Shown here: positions 46,675-54,615 of the stretch, one piece after another
How positions within the stretch are numbered: the stretch's first letter is position 1
How the letters are laid out: each line of letters begins with the position of its first letter
NCBI RefSeq assembly: GCF_014863405.1
Contig: NZ_JACZZA010000014.1
Span: 57,642-121,641, forward strand
Source: Dyella acidiphila
GTDB lineage: Bacteria > Pseudomonadota > Gammaproteobacteria > Xanthomonadales > Rhodanobacteraceae
Reading direction: 5' to 3'
DNA: 64,000 bases
Translations under genes and position numbers: made by a program
Notes under the pieces: generated by a model
Told to the model about the DNA's origin: nothing
Seen by the model: only the letters and a program-made list of their open reading frames with translations
The model's database searches: none

Positions 46675-48189
46675 GTGATTCGAGGATATGTTTCGCAAGG
46701 TTTGTTCGGGCGCGATCTGCTGGGTTCGATCGTGGTGTTCCTGGTGGCGCTGCCCTTGTGCATGGGCAGCGCCATCGCTTCCGGCATGCCGCCGGCGGCG
46801 GGGCTGATCACCGGCATTGTCGGTGGCATTGTGGTGGGGGCGATCGCCGGATCGCCGCTGCAGGTGAGCGGTCCTGCGGCAGGACTGGCGGTGCTGGTGT
46901 TCGAGCTGGTGCGCGAGCACGGCGTTGCGGCGCTGGGGCCGGTGGTGTTGCTGGCCGGCTTGATTCAGGTGCTGGCCGGCATCGGGCGCGTGGGTGTGTG
47001 GTTCCGCATGATTTCGCCGGCGGTGGTGGCGGGCATGCTGTCCGGCATCGGCATCCTGATCGTGGCGTCGCAGTTGCACGTGCTGATCGACGCGATGCCC
47101 AAAGCGCGCGGCCTGGAGAATTTCGCCGCGTTGCCGGGTGCGCTGGCCAGCGCAGTCGGCGGTGAAGCGGGCAGCGTGGCGGCGTTGCTGGTGGGTGTGT
47201 GCACCATCGCCATCATGCTGGGCTGGGAGAAGTTGCGCCCTGCGTCGCTGAAGTTCGTGCCCGGTGCCTTGCTGGCGGTGGTGTTGGTGACGGCCACGGT
47301 GCAATGGTTGGGCACCGGTGTGAAAAAAGTGGAGGTTCCGTCCAACCTGTTTGCCGGCATCGCCTTGCCGACTTGGGACAGCCTCTCCGCCGTGGCACAG
47401 CCGTCGCTGCTGGTGGCGGCGCTGACCTTCGCGTTGATCGCCAGCGCGGAAACACTGCTTTCGGCCGCAGCCGTCGACCGCATGCATAGCGGTGCACGCA
47501 CCCACTACGACCGCGAACTCACCGCGCAGGGCATCGGCAATATGTTGTGTGGCCTGCTTGGCGCGTTGCCGATGACCGGCGTGATTGTGCGCAGTGCGGC
47601 GAACGTGCAGGCCGGTTCGGCCACGCGCATGGCCACCATCCTGCATGGCGGCTGGCTGCTGGTGTTCGCCATGCTGCTGCCGTGGCTGATGCGCATGACG
47701 CCGGTGGCCTGCCTGGCCGGCATCCTGGTCTATACCGGCATCAAGATGGTGAATATCAAGCAGATCAACAGCCTCGCCCAGTATGGACGCGGTACGGCGT
47801 TGATTTATCTGGCCACGACGATCGCCATCGTCGCGACTGACTTGTTGACCGGCGTGCTGATCGGCTTCGCGCTGTCGCTATTGCGGCTGGCCTTGCAGTC
47901 GTCGCGACTCAAGGTGGGGCTGGACAAGCACGACCAGCCGGGCACTGCGCTATTGCAACTCGATGGCGCCGCAACCTTTCTCAAGGTGCCCGCACTGGCG
48001 CGTACGCTGGAGCGCGTGCCGCCGAATACGCGCCTGCTGCTGGAAGTGGAGCGTTTGCATCACGTGGATCAGGCCTGTCTGGAGTTGCTGGCGGACTGGG
48101 GGCGTAATGCGGGTACGCGCGGTTGTGAGTTGGTGGTTGATTGGAATGCTTTGCATCGGCGCGTGGAGGGTGCGCGCAAGGCCGCTTAG
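46675..48189 (+). CDS. SulP-family anion (probable bicarbonate) transporter
   Basis: Inner-membrane transporter of 504 residues with 11-14 helices, opening with YVSQGLFGRDLLGSIVVFLV and the SulP phrase SGMPPAAGLITGIVGGIVVG. The core contains ASAETLLSAAAVDRMHSGAR and NMLCGLLGALPMTGVIVRSA. A short STAS-like C-terminus (about 420-500, ALLQLDGAATFLKVPALART) follows. The GTG start at 46675 is set by AAGGAG 7 bases upstream; an ATG start inside the carbonic anhydrase gene is unlikely. Linkage to carbonic anhydrase favours bicarbonate over sulfate. Confidence 0.9.
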   Translation: MIRGYVSQGLFGRDLLGSIVVFLVALPLCMGSAIASGMPPAAGLITGIVGGIVVGAIAGSPLQVSGPAAGLAVLVFELVREHGVAALGPVVLLAGLIQVLAGIGRVGVWFRMISPAVVAGMLSGIGILIVASQLHVLIDAMPKARGLENFAALPGALASAVGGEAGSVAALLVGVCTIAIMLGWEKLRPASLKFVPGALLAVVLVTATVQWLGTGVKKVEVPSNLFAGIALPTWDSLSAVAQPSLLVAALTFALIASAETLLSAAAVDRMHSGARTHYDRELTAQGIGNMLCGLLGALPMTGVIVRSAANVQAGSATRMATILHGGWLLVFAMLLPWLMRMTPVACLAGILVYTGIKMVNIKQINSLAQYGRGTALIYLATTIAIVATDLLTGVLIGFALSLLRLALQSSRLKVGLDKHDQPGTALLQLDGAATFLKVPALARTLERVPPNTRLLLEVERLHHVDQACLELLADWGRNAGTRGCELVVDWNALHRRVEGARKAA

Positions 48190-48204
48190 GCGTTGGATGG
48201 TGCG

Positions 48205-48306
48205 GGTTGGGTTACTCCGGGCTGTTTCGGGGTAGCTCAACGAACTCGCTTTGTGGCGATATCGTTGGGTTACCACCGGATCAGGTCCGGGGTAACCCAA
48301 CCTACG
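48205..48306. repeat. Dispersed palindromic element, diverged copy
   Basis: Imperfect version of the CGTAGGTTGGGTTA family: GGGTTGGGTTACTCCGG at the left, GGGGTAACCCAACCTACG at the right, with an inner TCGTTGGGTTACC. It fills the gap between the convergent sulP and nth genes. Confidence 0.8.
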
Positions 48307-48307
48307 C

Positions 48308-48943
48308 TTAGGCCTTGGTCTTGTCTTTATAGGTACAGAGGTCGCGGATGACGCATTGCGGGCAATCCGGTTTGCGCGCCTTGCACACATAGCGGCCGTG
48401 CAGGATCAGCCAGTGATGTGCGTCCTGCTTGAACTCGGCCGGCACCACTTTTTCCAGTTTGTCTTCCACTGCGCGCACATCCTTGCCGGGCGCGAGGCCG
48501 GTGCGGTTGGCGACGCGGAAGATATGCGTATCCACCGCGATGGTCGGATGACCGAACGCGGTATTGAGCACGACATTGGCCGTCTTGCGGCCGACGCCGG
48601 GCAGCGCCTCCAGCGCTTCGCGGCTGCTTGGCACCTGGCCGTCGTACTGCTCGACCAGAATCCGGCACAGCGCGATGACGTTCTTGGCCTTGGCGTTGAA
48701 CAGGCCGATGGTGCTGATGTAGCGCTTGAGCTTTTCCTCGCCCAGGTCGACGATCGCCTGCGCGGTATTGGCCACCGGATACAGTTTGCGCGTGGCCTTG
48801 TTCACGCCGACATCGGTGGCTTGTGCCGACAGCACCACCGCCACCAGCAGTTCGAACGGCGTGGTGTATGCCAGTTCGGTGGTGGGGTGCGGATTGAGTT
48901 CGCGCAAGCGCGTGAACAGGTCGATCACATCCGCTTTCTTCAC
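48308..48943 (-). CDS. nth: Endonuclease III
   Basis: DNA glycosylase/AP lyase for oxidised pyrimidines (211 residues, the E. coli length). Catalytic Lys120 ([12 protein letters not shown]) and Asp138 (AVDTHIFR) are at the canonical positions, and the C-terminal 4Fe-4S cluster motif [17 protein letters not shown] is intact. The GTG start at 48943 has AGGAG 8 bases upstream and overlaps the rnfB stop by 4 bases. Confidence 0.97.
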   Translation of the reverse strand: MKKADVIDLFTRLRELNPHPTTELAYTTPFELLVAVVLSAQATDVGVNKATRKLYPVANTAQAIVDLGEEKLKRYISTIGLFNAKAKNVIALCRILVEQYDGQVPSSREALEALPGVGRKTANVVLNTAFGHPTIAVDTHIFRVANRTGLAPGKDVRAVEDKLEKVVPAEFKQDAHHWLILHGRYVCKARKPDCPQCVIRDLCTYKDKTKA

Positions 48944-49542
48944 GCTTTGGGCTCCTGTTTCCTGGCTTTGGCGCGGGCCAATGCATCCAGCACATTCTGG
49001 CTGGCGCCATGCACCTGCGCCTTGCGCGACGCCAGCTCCGCTGCGCGCTGCGCCTGCTGGGCGGCCAGGCGTGCCTCGCGCCGCTGGAAGTGCGCGCGCG
49101 CGACGTCGGCATGCGGCTGGCTTTGAACCTGCGCCAGCGGCATTGGCTCCAGCACGATGCAGTCGACCGGGCAGGCCGGCACGCAGCGTTCGCAACCGGT
49201 GCAATCGTCCGCGATCACCGTGTGCATCAGCTTGTTGGCGCCCACGATCGCATCCACCGGACATACCTGGATGCACTTGGTGCAGCCGATGCACTCGGCT
49301 TCGACGATGCGCGCCAGCGTGCGCGGCTTTTCCACGCCGTTGTCGGGGTTCAGCGGCAGCGGTGCGCGGCCGAGCAGTTCGGCCAGCTTGACGATGCCTT
49401 CCTGGCCGCCCGGCGGGCATTGATTGATGTCCGCCTCGCCGTTGGCGATCGCTTCCGCATACGGGTGGCAGCCGTGATAGCCGCATTGTTCGCATTGCGT
49501 TTGCGGCAGCAGGGCATCGATGCGGTCGATGAGCGAGGTCAT
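48940..49542 (-). CDS. rsxB: RnfB/RsxB-like electron-transport ferredoxin
   Basis: Iron-sulfur protein of 200 residues. The Fe-S domain has [20 protein letters not shown] and CPPGG, followed by two 4Fe-4S ferredoxin motifs ([16 protein letters not shown] and [17 protein letters not shown]). The C-terminus is an Ala/Arg/Gln-rich helix. The N-terminal TM anchor of canonical RnfB is missing, so it may be soluble. No other rnf genes are present; pairing with nth suggests a role in keeping or assembling an Fe-S cluster, by inference only. Confidence 0.88.
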   Translation of the reverse strand: MTSLIDRIDALLPQTQCEQCGYHGCHPYAEAIANGEADINQCPPGGQEGIVKLAELLGRAPLPLNPDNGVEKPRTLARIVEAECIGCTKCIQVCPVDAIVGANKLMHTVIADDCTGCERCVPACPVDCIVLEPMPLAQVQSQPHADVARAHFQRREARLAAQQAQRAAELASRKAQVHGASQNVLDALARAKARKQEPKA

Positions 49543-49654
49543 CGTGCCGCCACGATGTGCGCCCTCTCCCCGGCGGGGAAAGGAGACACATTTGCCGCAG
49601 AGATCAATGCCGCCTCAGACATGTCGGTCGCATCTTTCCAATGTTTCGCGAGCT

Positions 49655-49700
49655 TGGCCCCTCACCCCAACCATCTCCCCACAGGGGCGATGGGGAAGGG
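49655..49700. repeat. CCCTCACCCC...GGGGAAGG repeat
   Basis: Imperfect hairpin element (GGCCCCTCACCCCAACCATC, then CAGGGGCGATGGGGAAGG), part of the same dispersed class as 38693. A related CTCTCCCCGGCGGGGAAAGG lies at about 49563. Both lie between metG and rnfB. Confidence 0.6.
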
Positions 49701-49703
49701 TGT

Positions 49704-51803
49704 TTAGCGCACGGTGGCGCCCGGCTGCGCGCCCTGGTCCGCATCCAGCAGGAACAGATCGCTGCCGCCGTCGCCGGCGGAAAGAATCATTCCTTCGGAC
49801 AAACCGAAGCGCATCTTGCGCGGCGCCAGGTTGGCGATAAACACCACATTGCGGCCAACCAGCTGCGCCGGTTCGCCGTAGGCGGCGCGGATACCGGAGA
49901 AGATCTGCCGCTTGCCCAGCGGGCCGGCATCCAGTTCGAAGCGCAGCAGCTTGTCCGAGCCGTCCACGAATTCGCACACGAGCACCTTGCCCACGCGCAG
50001 GTCGAGCTTGGCGAAATCGTCGATGTTGATGGTGGCGGTTTCTTGGGCGGGTGCGGCGGTGTTCTCGGTCATCGGCTTGCTGTCTTTCTTGGTGGCGGGT
50101 TTGACGGTGGCGCTGGCGGGCTCCGGCGTGGCGCCCAGCGATTCCTTGGAGGCTTCGATCATGGCTTCGATGCGCTTGGGATCGATGCGCGCGAGCAGCG
50201 GCTCGAAGGCCTGGATGGTGTGGTTGTGCAAGGTGGCGCAGGCGGCGTCGAAATCGGCGATCGGTGCGTCCAGGAACTGTTCGGCCGCGGCCACCGTCAC
50301 CGGCAGCACCGGTTTCAGCAGGCCGCCGAGCAGGCGGAACGCGGCCAGCGCGAACGAGCACACCTGGTGCAGCTCTTCGCGCTGCGCTTCGTTCTTGGCC
50401 ATCACCCACGGCGCCATGGCGGCGATATGGCCGTTGACCAGATCCGCGATCAGCACGAAGCGGCGCATGGCTTCGGCGAATTCGCCGCTTTCATACAGCG
50501 CAGGCACGCCTTCGTAATGCGACAGCAGCACGCCCCACAGTTCGTTCTGCTCGGCCGAGAACTGCGCGGCCAGGCGCCCGTCGAAGAACTTGTGCACGAA
50601 GCCGGCGGTACGGCTGGCGATGTTCACCCACTTGCCGACCAGGTGCGAATTGACGCGCTCCTCGAAGGCTTTCAGATCCAGGTCCACGTCCACCGGCGTA
50701 TCGCTGAGCATGGTGGCGAAGTAGTAGCGCAGGAATTCCGGATGCAGGCCGACATCCAGATAGGTGCGCGCCTGGATGAAGGTGCCGCGCGACTTGGACA
50801 TCTTCGCGCCGTTGACCGTGAGATAGCCGTTGACGTGCAGCGCGGTGGGCGTGCGCAGTTGCGCGCCATGCAGCATCGCCGGCCAGAACAGGCCGTGGAA
50901 ATTGATGATGTCCTTGCCGATGAAGTGATGCATTTGCGCATCGCTGTCCGGCGCCAGGAAGTCGTCGAACTTCAAGCCGCTGCGGTTGCACAGATTGAGG
51001 AAGCTGGCCAGATAACCGACCGGCGCATCCAGCCACACGTAGAAGAACTTGCCGGGCGCGTCGGGAATGGGGAAGCCGAAGTAGGGCGCATCGCGCGAGA
51101 TGTCCCAATCCTTCAGGCCGCCATCGAGCCATTCTTTCAGCTTGGCCACCACGCCGGCGTTGGCCACCGGCGCACCGTTGGTGAGCTTGCCGCCGAACCA
51201 GTCGCGCAGCAGCGTTTCGAACTTGCCCAGCTCGAAGAAGTAGTGCTCCGAATCGCGCAGCACCGGCGTGGCGCCGGAAACCACCGAATACGGATTGATC
51301 AGGTCGGTGGGCGCGTAGGTGGCGCCGCAGTTTTCGCAGTTGTCGCCGTACTGGTCGGGCGTGCCGCACTTGGGGCAGGTGCCCTTGATGTAGCGGTCCG
51401 GCAGGAACATCTGCTTATCGGGGTCGTACAGCTGCTGGATGCTGCGCTGGGCGATGTAGCCGTTGTCGCGCAGGCGCGTGTAGATCATCGACGCCAGCTC
51501 GCGGTTCTCGTCCGAGTGCGTGGTGTAGTAGTTGTCGTAGCTGAAATGGAAGTCGGCGAAATCCGCTTCGTGGTTGGCCCGGATGCCGTCGATGAAAGCT
51601 TCCGGCGACAGCCCCGCCTTTTCGGCCGCCAGCATGATCGGCGTGCCGTGTGCATCGTCCGCCGCCACGAAATACACCTCGCTACCCATCATGCGCTGCG
51701 CACGTACCCAGATATCGGTCTGGATGTAGCCCAGCATGTGGCCCAGGTGCAGCGGGCCATTGGCATAGGGCAGGGCGTGGGTAACGAGTAGGCGTCGGCT
51801 CAT
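49704..51803 (-). CDS. metG: Methionyl-tRNA synthetase
   Basis: Charges tRNA-Met (699 residues). Class I motifs: HLGH (His19-His22) in ALPYANGPLHLGH, and KMSKSRG. A zinc knuckle is present (CPKCGTPDQYGDNCENCG). The C-terminus carries a dimerising tRNA-binding domain (FAKLDLRVGKVLVCEFVDGS) after an Ala/Lys linker. The start at 51803 (MSRRLLVTH) is chosen; an ATG at 51812 is also possible. Frames extending to 52283 run into the divergent MFS gene and are rejected. Confidence 0.97.
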   Translation of the reverse strand: MSRRLLVTHALPYANGPLHLGHMLGYIQTDIWVRAQRMMGSEVYFVAADDAHGTPIMLAAEKAGLSPEAFIDGIRANHEADFADFHFSYDNYYTTHSDENRELASMIYTRLRDNGYIAQRSIQQLYDPDKQMFLPDRYIKGTCPKCGTPDQYGDNCENCGATYAPTDLINPYSVVSGATPVLRDSEHYFFELGKFETLLRDWFGGKLTNGAPVANAGVVAKLKEWLDGGLKDWDISRDAPYFGFPIPDAPGKFFYVWLDAPVGYLASFLNLCNRSGLKFDDFLAPDSDAQMHHFIGKDIINFHGLFWPAMLHGAQLRTPTALHVNGYLTVNGAKMSKSRGTFIQARTYLDVGLHPEFLRYYFATMLSDTPVDVDLDLKAFEERVNSHLVGKWVNIASRTAGFVHKFFDGRLAAQFSAEQNELWGVLLSHYEGVPALYESGEFAEAMRRFVLIADLVNGHIAAMAPWVMAKNEAQREELHQVCSFALAAFRLLGGLLKPVLPVTVAAAEQFLDAPIADFDAACATLHNHTIQAFEPLLARIDPKRIEAMIEASKESLGATPEPASATVKPATKKDSKPMTENTAAPAQETATINIDDFAKLDLRVGKVLVCEFVDGSDKLLRFELDAGPLGKRQIFSGIRAAYGEPAQLVGRNVVFIANLAPRKMRFGLSEGMILSAGDGGSDLFLLDADQGAQPGATVR

Positions 51804-51942
51804 GGGCGGCATCGGCTCCGGTGGGCCGTGCATTATGGCATGCAGTGCCGGCTGTACTTCGCGATGACGAGGCGATCGCCCGTTTGCACGTTTGTGCACG
51901 TTTGTATATATTTGTTCGCGATGTAGGCAAGGCTGGTGATGT

Positions 51943-53121
51943 GTGAAAACGACTTCCGAACCCGCTGCCGCCACCGCCGGTGATGCAGCGTCGCTGCGTG
52001 CCGCACAGCGGGCGACACGGCTGATCTTTCTGGTTTCCGGCATGGCCATGTCGGCCTGGGCGCCGATGGTGCCGTACGTAAAGCTGCGCCTGGGCCTGGA
52101 TGATGGCCAGCTGGGTGCGGCGCTGCTGGCGTTCGGCGGTGGCTCGATGCTGTCGATGCCGTTCGTGGGCTGGCTGGCGCACCGGCTGGGCAATCGCGCG
52201 GTGATCGTGTCGGCCGGCCTGCTGATGTGCGTGGCCTTGCCGGTGCTCGCACAGGTGTCGAGTGTGGCGATGCTGGTCGGCACCTTGCTCTATTTCGGCG
52301 TGATGCTGGGGGCGGTGGATGTGGCGATGAACGCCTACGCGGTCGAGGTGGAGCATCGCAGCGGCGCGCGCCTGATGTCCGGTTTTCATGGCCTTTTCAG
52401 CGTCGGCGGCCTGTCGGGCGCGGCAGTGCTGAGCGCCTTGCTGGCGCTTGGGCTGGCGTTGCCGGGTGCAGCGATCGCCATCGCGGTGGCCTTGGCGCTG
52501 ACTGTGTTGTGGCTGCGCAACGGCTTGCATGGCGAGGCGAACGCAGCCGGCGTGGCGATCGAAGCGCACAGCCGGCCCGGCATGCCACCAGCGCGCGCCT
52601 GGTTGCTGGGGCTGATGTGTTTCGCCAGCTTTATGGCGGAAGGCGCGATGCTGGACTGGAGCGCGGTGTTCCTGCGCGATGTGCGGGGTATGGCCGCAGC
52701 CTCGGCCGGTTTCGGCTATGCCTGCTTTTCGGTGGCGATGGCGACGGGCCGCTTTTGCGGCGACCGGTTGATCGCGCGGCATGGCCCGGTATGGGCGGTG
52801 CGGACGGGGGCGAGTCTGGCCGTGGTGGGCTTTCTGCTGGTGGCCTGCGTGCCGCTGACGATGGCGGCTTTGTCCGGCTTCGTGCTGATCGGCCTGGGCG
52901 CTTCCAATATTGTGCCGGTGATGTTCAGTGCGGCCGGGCGCCTCGCCGGCGCGCCGCCGGCGGTGTCGATCGCCACCGCCACTACGCTCGGTTATGTAGG
53001 CTTGTTGAGCGGACCGGCCCTGATCGGGTTTGTCGCGCATGCCAGCAGCTTGTCGCTCGCTTTTGCGGCGGTGGCCGGCTTGCTGGTGCTGGTTGGTTTG
53101 TCGGCGAGGATGGTGCGGTGA
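51943..53121 (+). CDS. MFS transporter (YbjJ-like)
   Basis: Major facilitator superfamily protein of 392 residues with about 12 helices. The opening RLIFLVSGMAMSAWAPMVPY, the inter-domain stretch RSGARLMSGFHGLFSVGGLS and VIVSAGLLMCVALPVLAQ fit the YbjJ/fucose-permease-like branch. The start is GTG at 51943. It shares the overlap GTGA with the downstream HAD gene. The substrate is unknown; a sugar or sugar-phosphate related compound would fit the HAD-DeoR company. Confidence 0.85.
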   Translation: MKTTSEPAAATAGDAASLRAAQRATRLIFLVSGMAMSAWAPMVPYVKLRLGLDDGQLGAALLAFGGGSMLSMPFVGWLAHRLGNRAVIVSAGLLMCVALPVLAQVSSVAMLVGTLLYFGVMLGAVDVAMNAYAVEVEHRSGARLMSGFHGLFSVGGLSGAAVLSALLALGLALPGAAIAIAVALALTVLWLRNGLHGEANAAGVAIEAHSRPGMPPARAWLLGLMCFASFMAEGAMLDWSAVFLRDVRGMAAASAGFGYACFSVAMATGRFCGDRLIARHGPVWAVRTGASLAVVGFLLVACVPLTMAALSGFVLIGLGASNIVPVMFSAAGRLAGAPPAVSIATATTLGYVGLLSGPALIGFVAHASSLSLAFAAVAGLLVLVGLSARMVR

Positions 53122-53762
53122 CGGGAAAATCGATTGATACGGTAATTTTCGATCTTGGCAACGTGCTGATCGGCTGGGATCCGCGTCGTTTGTATCGCCA
53201 GTTGATCGAGGACGAGGCGCAGATGGAATGGTTCCTGCGCGAGGTGTGCAACAGCGCGTGGAACGAGCGGCAGGATGCCGGCCGCCCGTGGGCGGAAGCC
53301 ACCGCGCTGCTGCGCGAAAGCTATCCCGAACATGCCGAACTGATCGATGCCTATCACCTGCGCTGGCAGGAAACCCTGCTTGGCCCGATCGACGGCAGCG
53401 TTGAGCTGCTCGCGGCCTTGAAGGCGCGCGGCGTGCGGCTGCTGGCGCTTACCAACTGGTCGCAGGAGACGTTTCCGATCGCGCGCCGGCTGTATCCCTT
53501 TTTGCAATGGTTCGAGGGCATCGTGGTGTCCGGTGAGGAGCGCCTGGTGAAACCCGATCCACGGATTTATCAACGGCTGCTTACGCGCTATGCCGTCGAT
53601 CCCGCTGCCGCGCTGTATATCGATGACTCCGCGCGCAACGTGGCCGCCGCACAGGCGCTGGGCATGCATGGCTGGTGGTTCCGCGATCCTGCCGGTCTGC
53701 GCGAGCATTTGCTGGCACTGGGCCTGCTGGAACACGACAACCAGGCGATGCGCCATGGCTAA
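53118..53762 (+). CDS. HAD-superfamily hydrolase
   Basis: Probable phosphatase of 214 residues. HAD motif I VIFDLGNVLIGWDP (the nucleophile Asp), motif II LALTNWS, motif III KPDPRIYQ and motif IV LYIDDSARN are all in place. The alpha-helical cap between motifs I and II is of the YihX-like type. GTG start overlapping the MFS stop; the DeoR gene overlaps its end by 8 bases. Confidence 0.92.
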   Translation: MTGKSIDTVIFDLGNVLIGWDPRRLYRQLIEDEAQMEWFLREVCNSAWNERQDAGRPWAEATALLRESYPEHAELIDAYHLRWQETLLGPIDGSVELLAALKARGVRLLALTNWSQETFPIARRLYPFLQWFEGIVVSGEERLVKPDPRIYQRLLTRYAVDPAAALYIDDSARNVAAAQALGMHGWWFRDPAGLREHLLALGLLEHDNQAMRHG

Positions 53763-54558
53763 GTCCGCCGCTGCCAGTGACGATCGCAATGCCCTGCCGC
53801 AAGAGCGCCAGCAGCGGATCCTGGCGCGGCTGCGCAACGAAGGGCGCGTGGTGGCGGTGGAGCTGGCCGAGGCGTTCGCGGTTTCGGAGGATTCCATCCG
53901 GCGCGACCTGCGCGAACTGGCGGCACAAGGCTTGTGCAAGCGCGTATATGGCGGCGCACTGTTGCCCGCGGTGACGCTGGCGTCGCTCAAGCAGCGCCGC
54001 ACCGAGCACCCACTGCGCAAGCAGGCACTCGCCCGCCAGGCTGCGAGCCTGGTGAAGGCAGGACAAACCCTGTTGATCGATGCAGGCACCACCAATCTCG
54101 CCATTGCGGCGGCATTACCTGCCGGCGCCGGCCTCTGCGTGATCACCAATGCGCCGCAAATCGCCCAATTGCTGCTGGACCGTGAAGACTTCGACGTGCA
54201 GATGATCGGCGGCCGCATCAATCCTTCCATTGGCGGGGCCATCGGCGCGCAGGCCGTGGAGCAAGTGCGACGGCTGCGCGCGGATCTGTGTTTTCCCGGC
54301 GCCTGCGCCATCGATGCGGCGCATGGATTGTGGGGTTTCGACAGCGAGGAGGCGTTGTTCAAGCGCGCGATGATCGAGGCTAGCGACGAAACCGTGGTGG
54401 TAGCCACCGACGACAAACTGGCGGCGGTGGCGACCTATCAAGTGGTCGAGCTCGCACGCGTCCAGCATCTGGTGGTCGAGCACTCGGCGGACCGCGCTAC
54501 GCGCGCGGCGTTCTCCACGCATGGCGTGATGGTGCATCGGGCTGAAGCAGTGGCGTAG
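53755..54558 (+). CDS. DeoR-family transcriptional regulator
   Basis: Sugar-responsive repressor type (267 residues). N-terminal winged HTH (RQQRILARLRNEGRVVAVEL; VSEDSIRRDLRELAAQG), then a DeoR sensor domain (QTLLIDAGTTNLAIAAALP; VITNAPQIAQLL). Such regulators bind phosphorylated sugars. Because MFS, HAD and DeoR overlap in one operon, the regulator likely controls uptake and dephosphorylation of one compound; autoregulation is probable. Confidence 0.92.
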   Translation: MAKSAAASDDRNALPQERQQRILARLRNEGRVVAVELAEAFAVSEDSIRRDLRELAAQGLCKRVYGGALLPAVTLASLKQRRTEHPLRKQALARQAASLVKAGQTLLIDAGTTNLAIAAALPAGAGLCVITNAPQIAQLLLDREDFDVQMIGGRINPSIGGAIGAQAVEQVRRLRADLCFPGACAIDAAHGLWGFDSEEALFKRAMIEASDETVVVATDDKLAAVATYQVVELARVQHLVVEHSADRATRAAFSTHGVMVHRAEAVA

Positions 54559-54602
54559 GTTGAGTTACCGCCGGAACAAGTCCGAGGTAACCCAACCTAC
54601 GC
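54554..54602. repeat. Dispersed palindromic element, short copy
   Basis: CGTAGGTTGAGTTACC at the left and GGTAACCCAACCTACG at the right with one mismatch, spacer CGCCGGAACAAGTCCGA. It overlaps the last bases of deoR and fills the gap before the convergent phosphoesterase. Confidence 0.9.
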
Positions 54603-54615
54603 ACCCCGTGCGGGA

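Noticed and set aside
49704..52283. 859-residue version of methionyl-tRNA synthetase
   Set aside because: The extra N-terminal 160 residues are antisense to the MFS gene and lack synthetase features; the family starts at MSRRLLVTHALPYANG.
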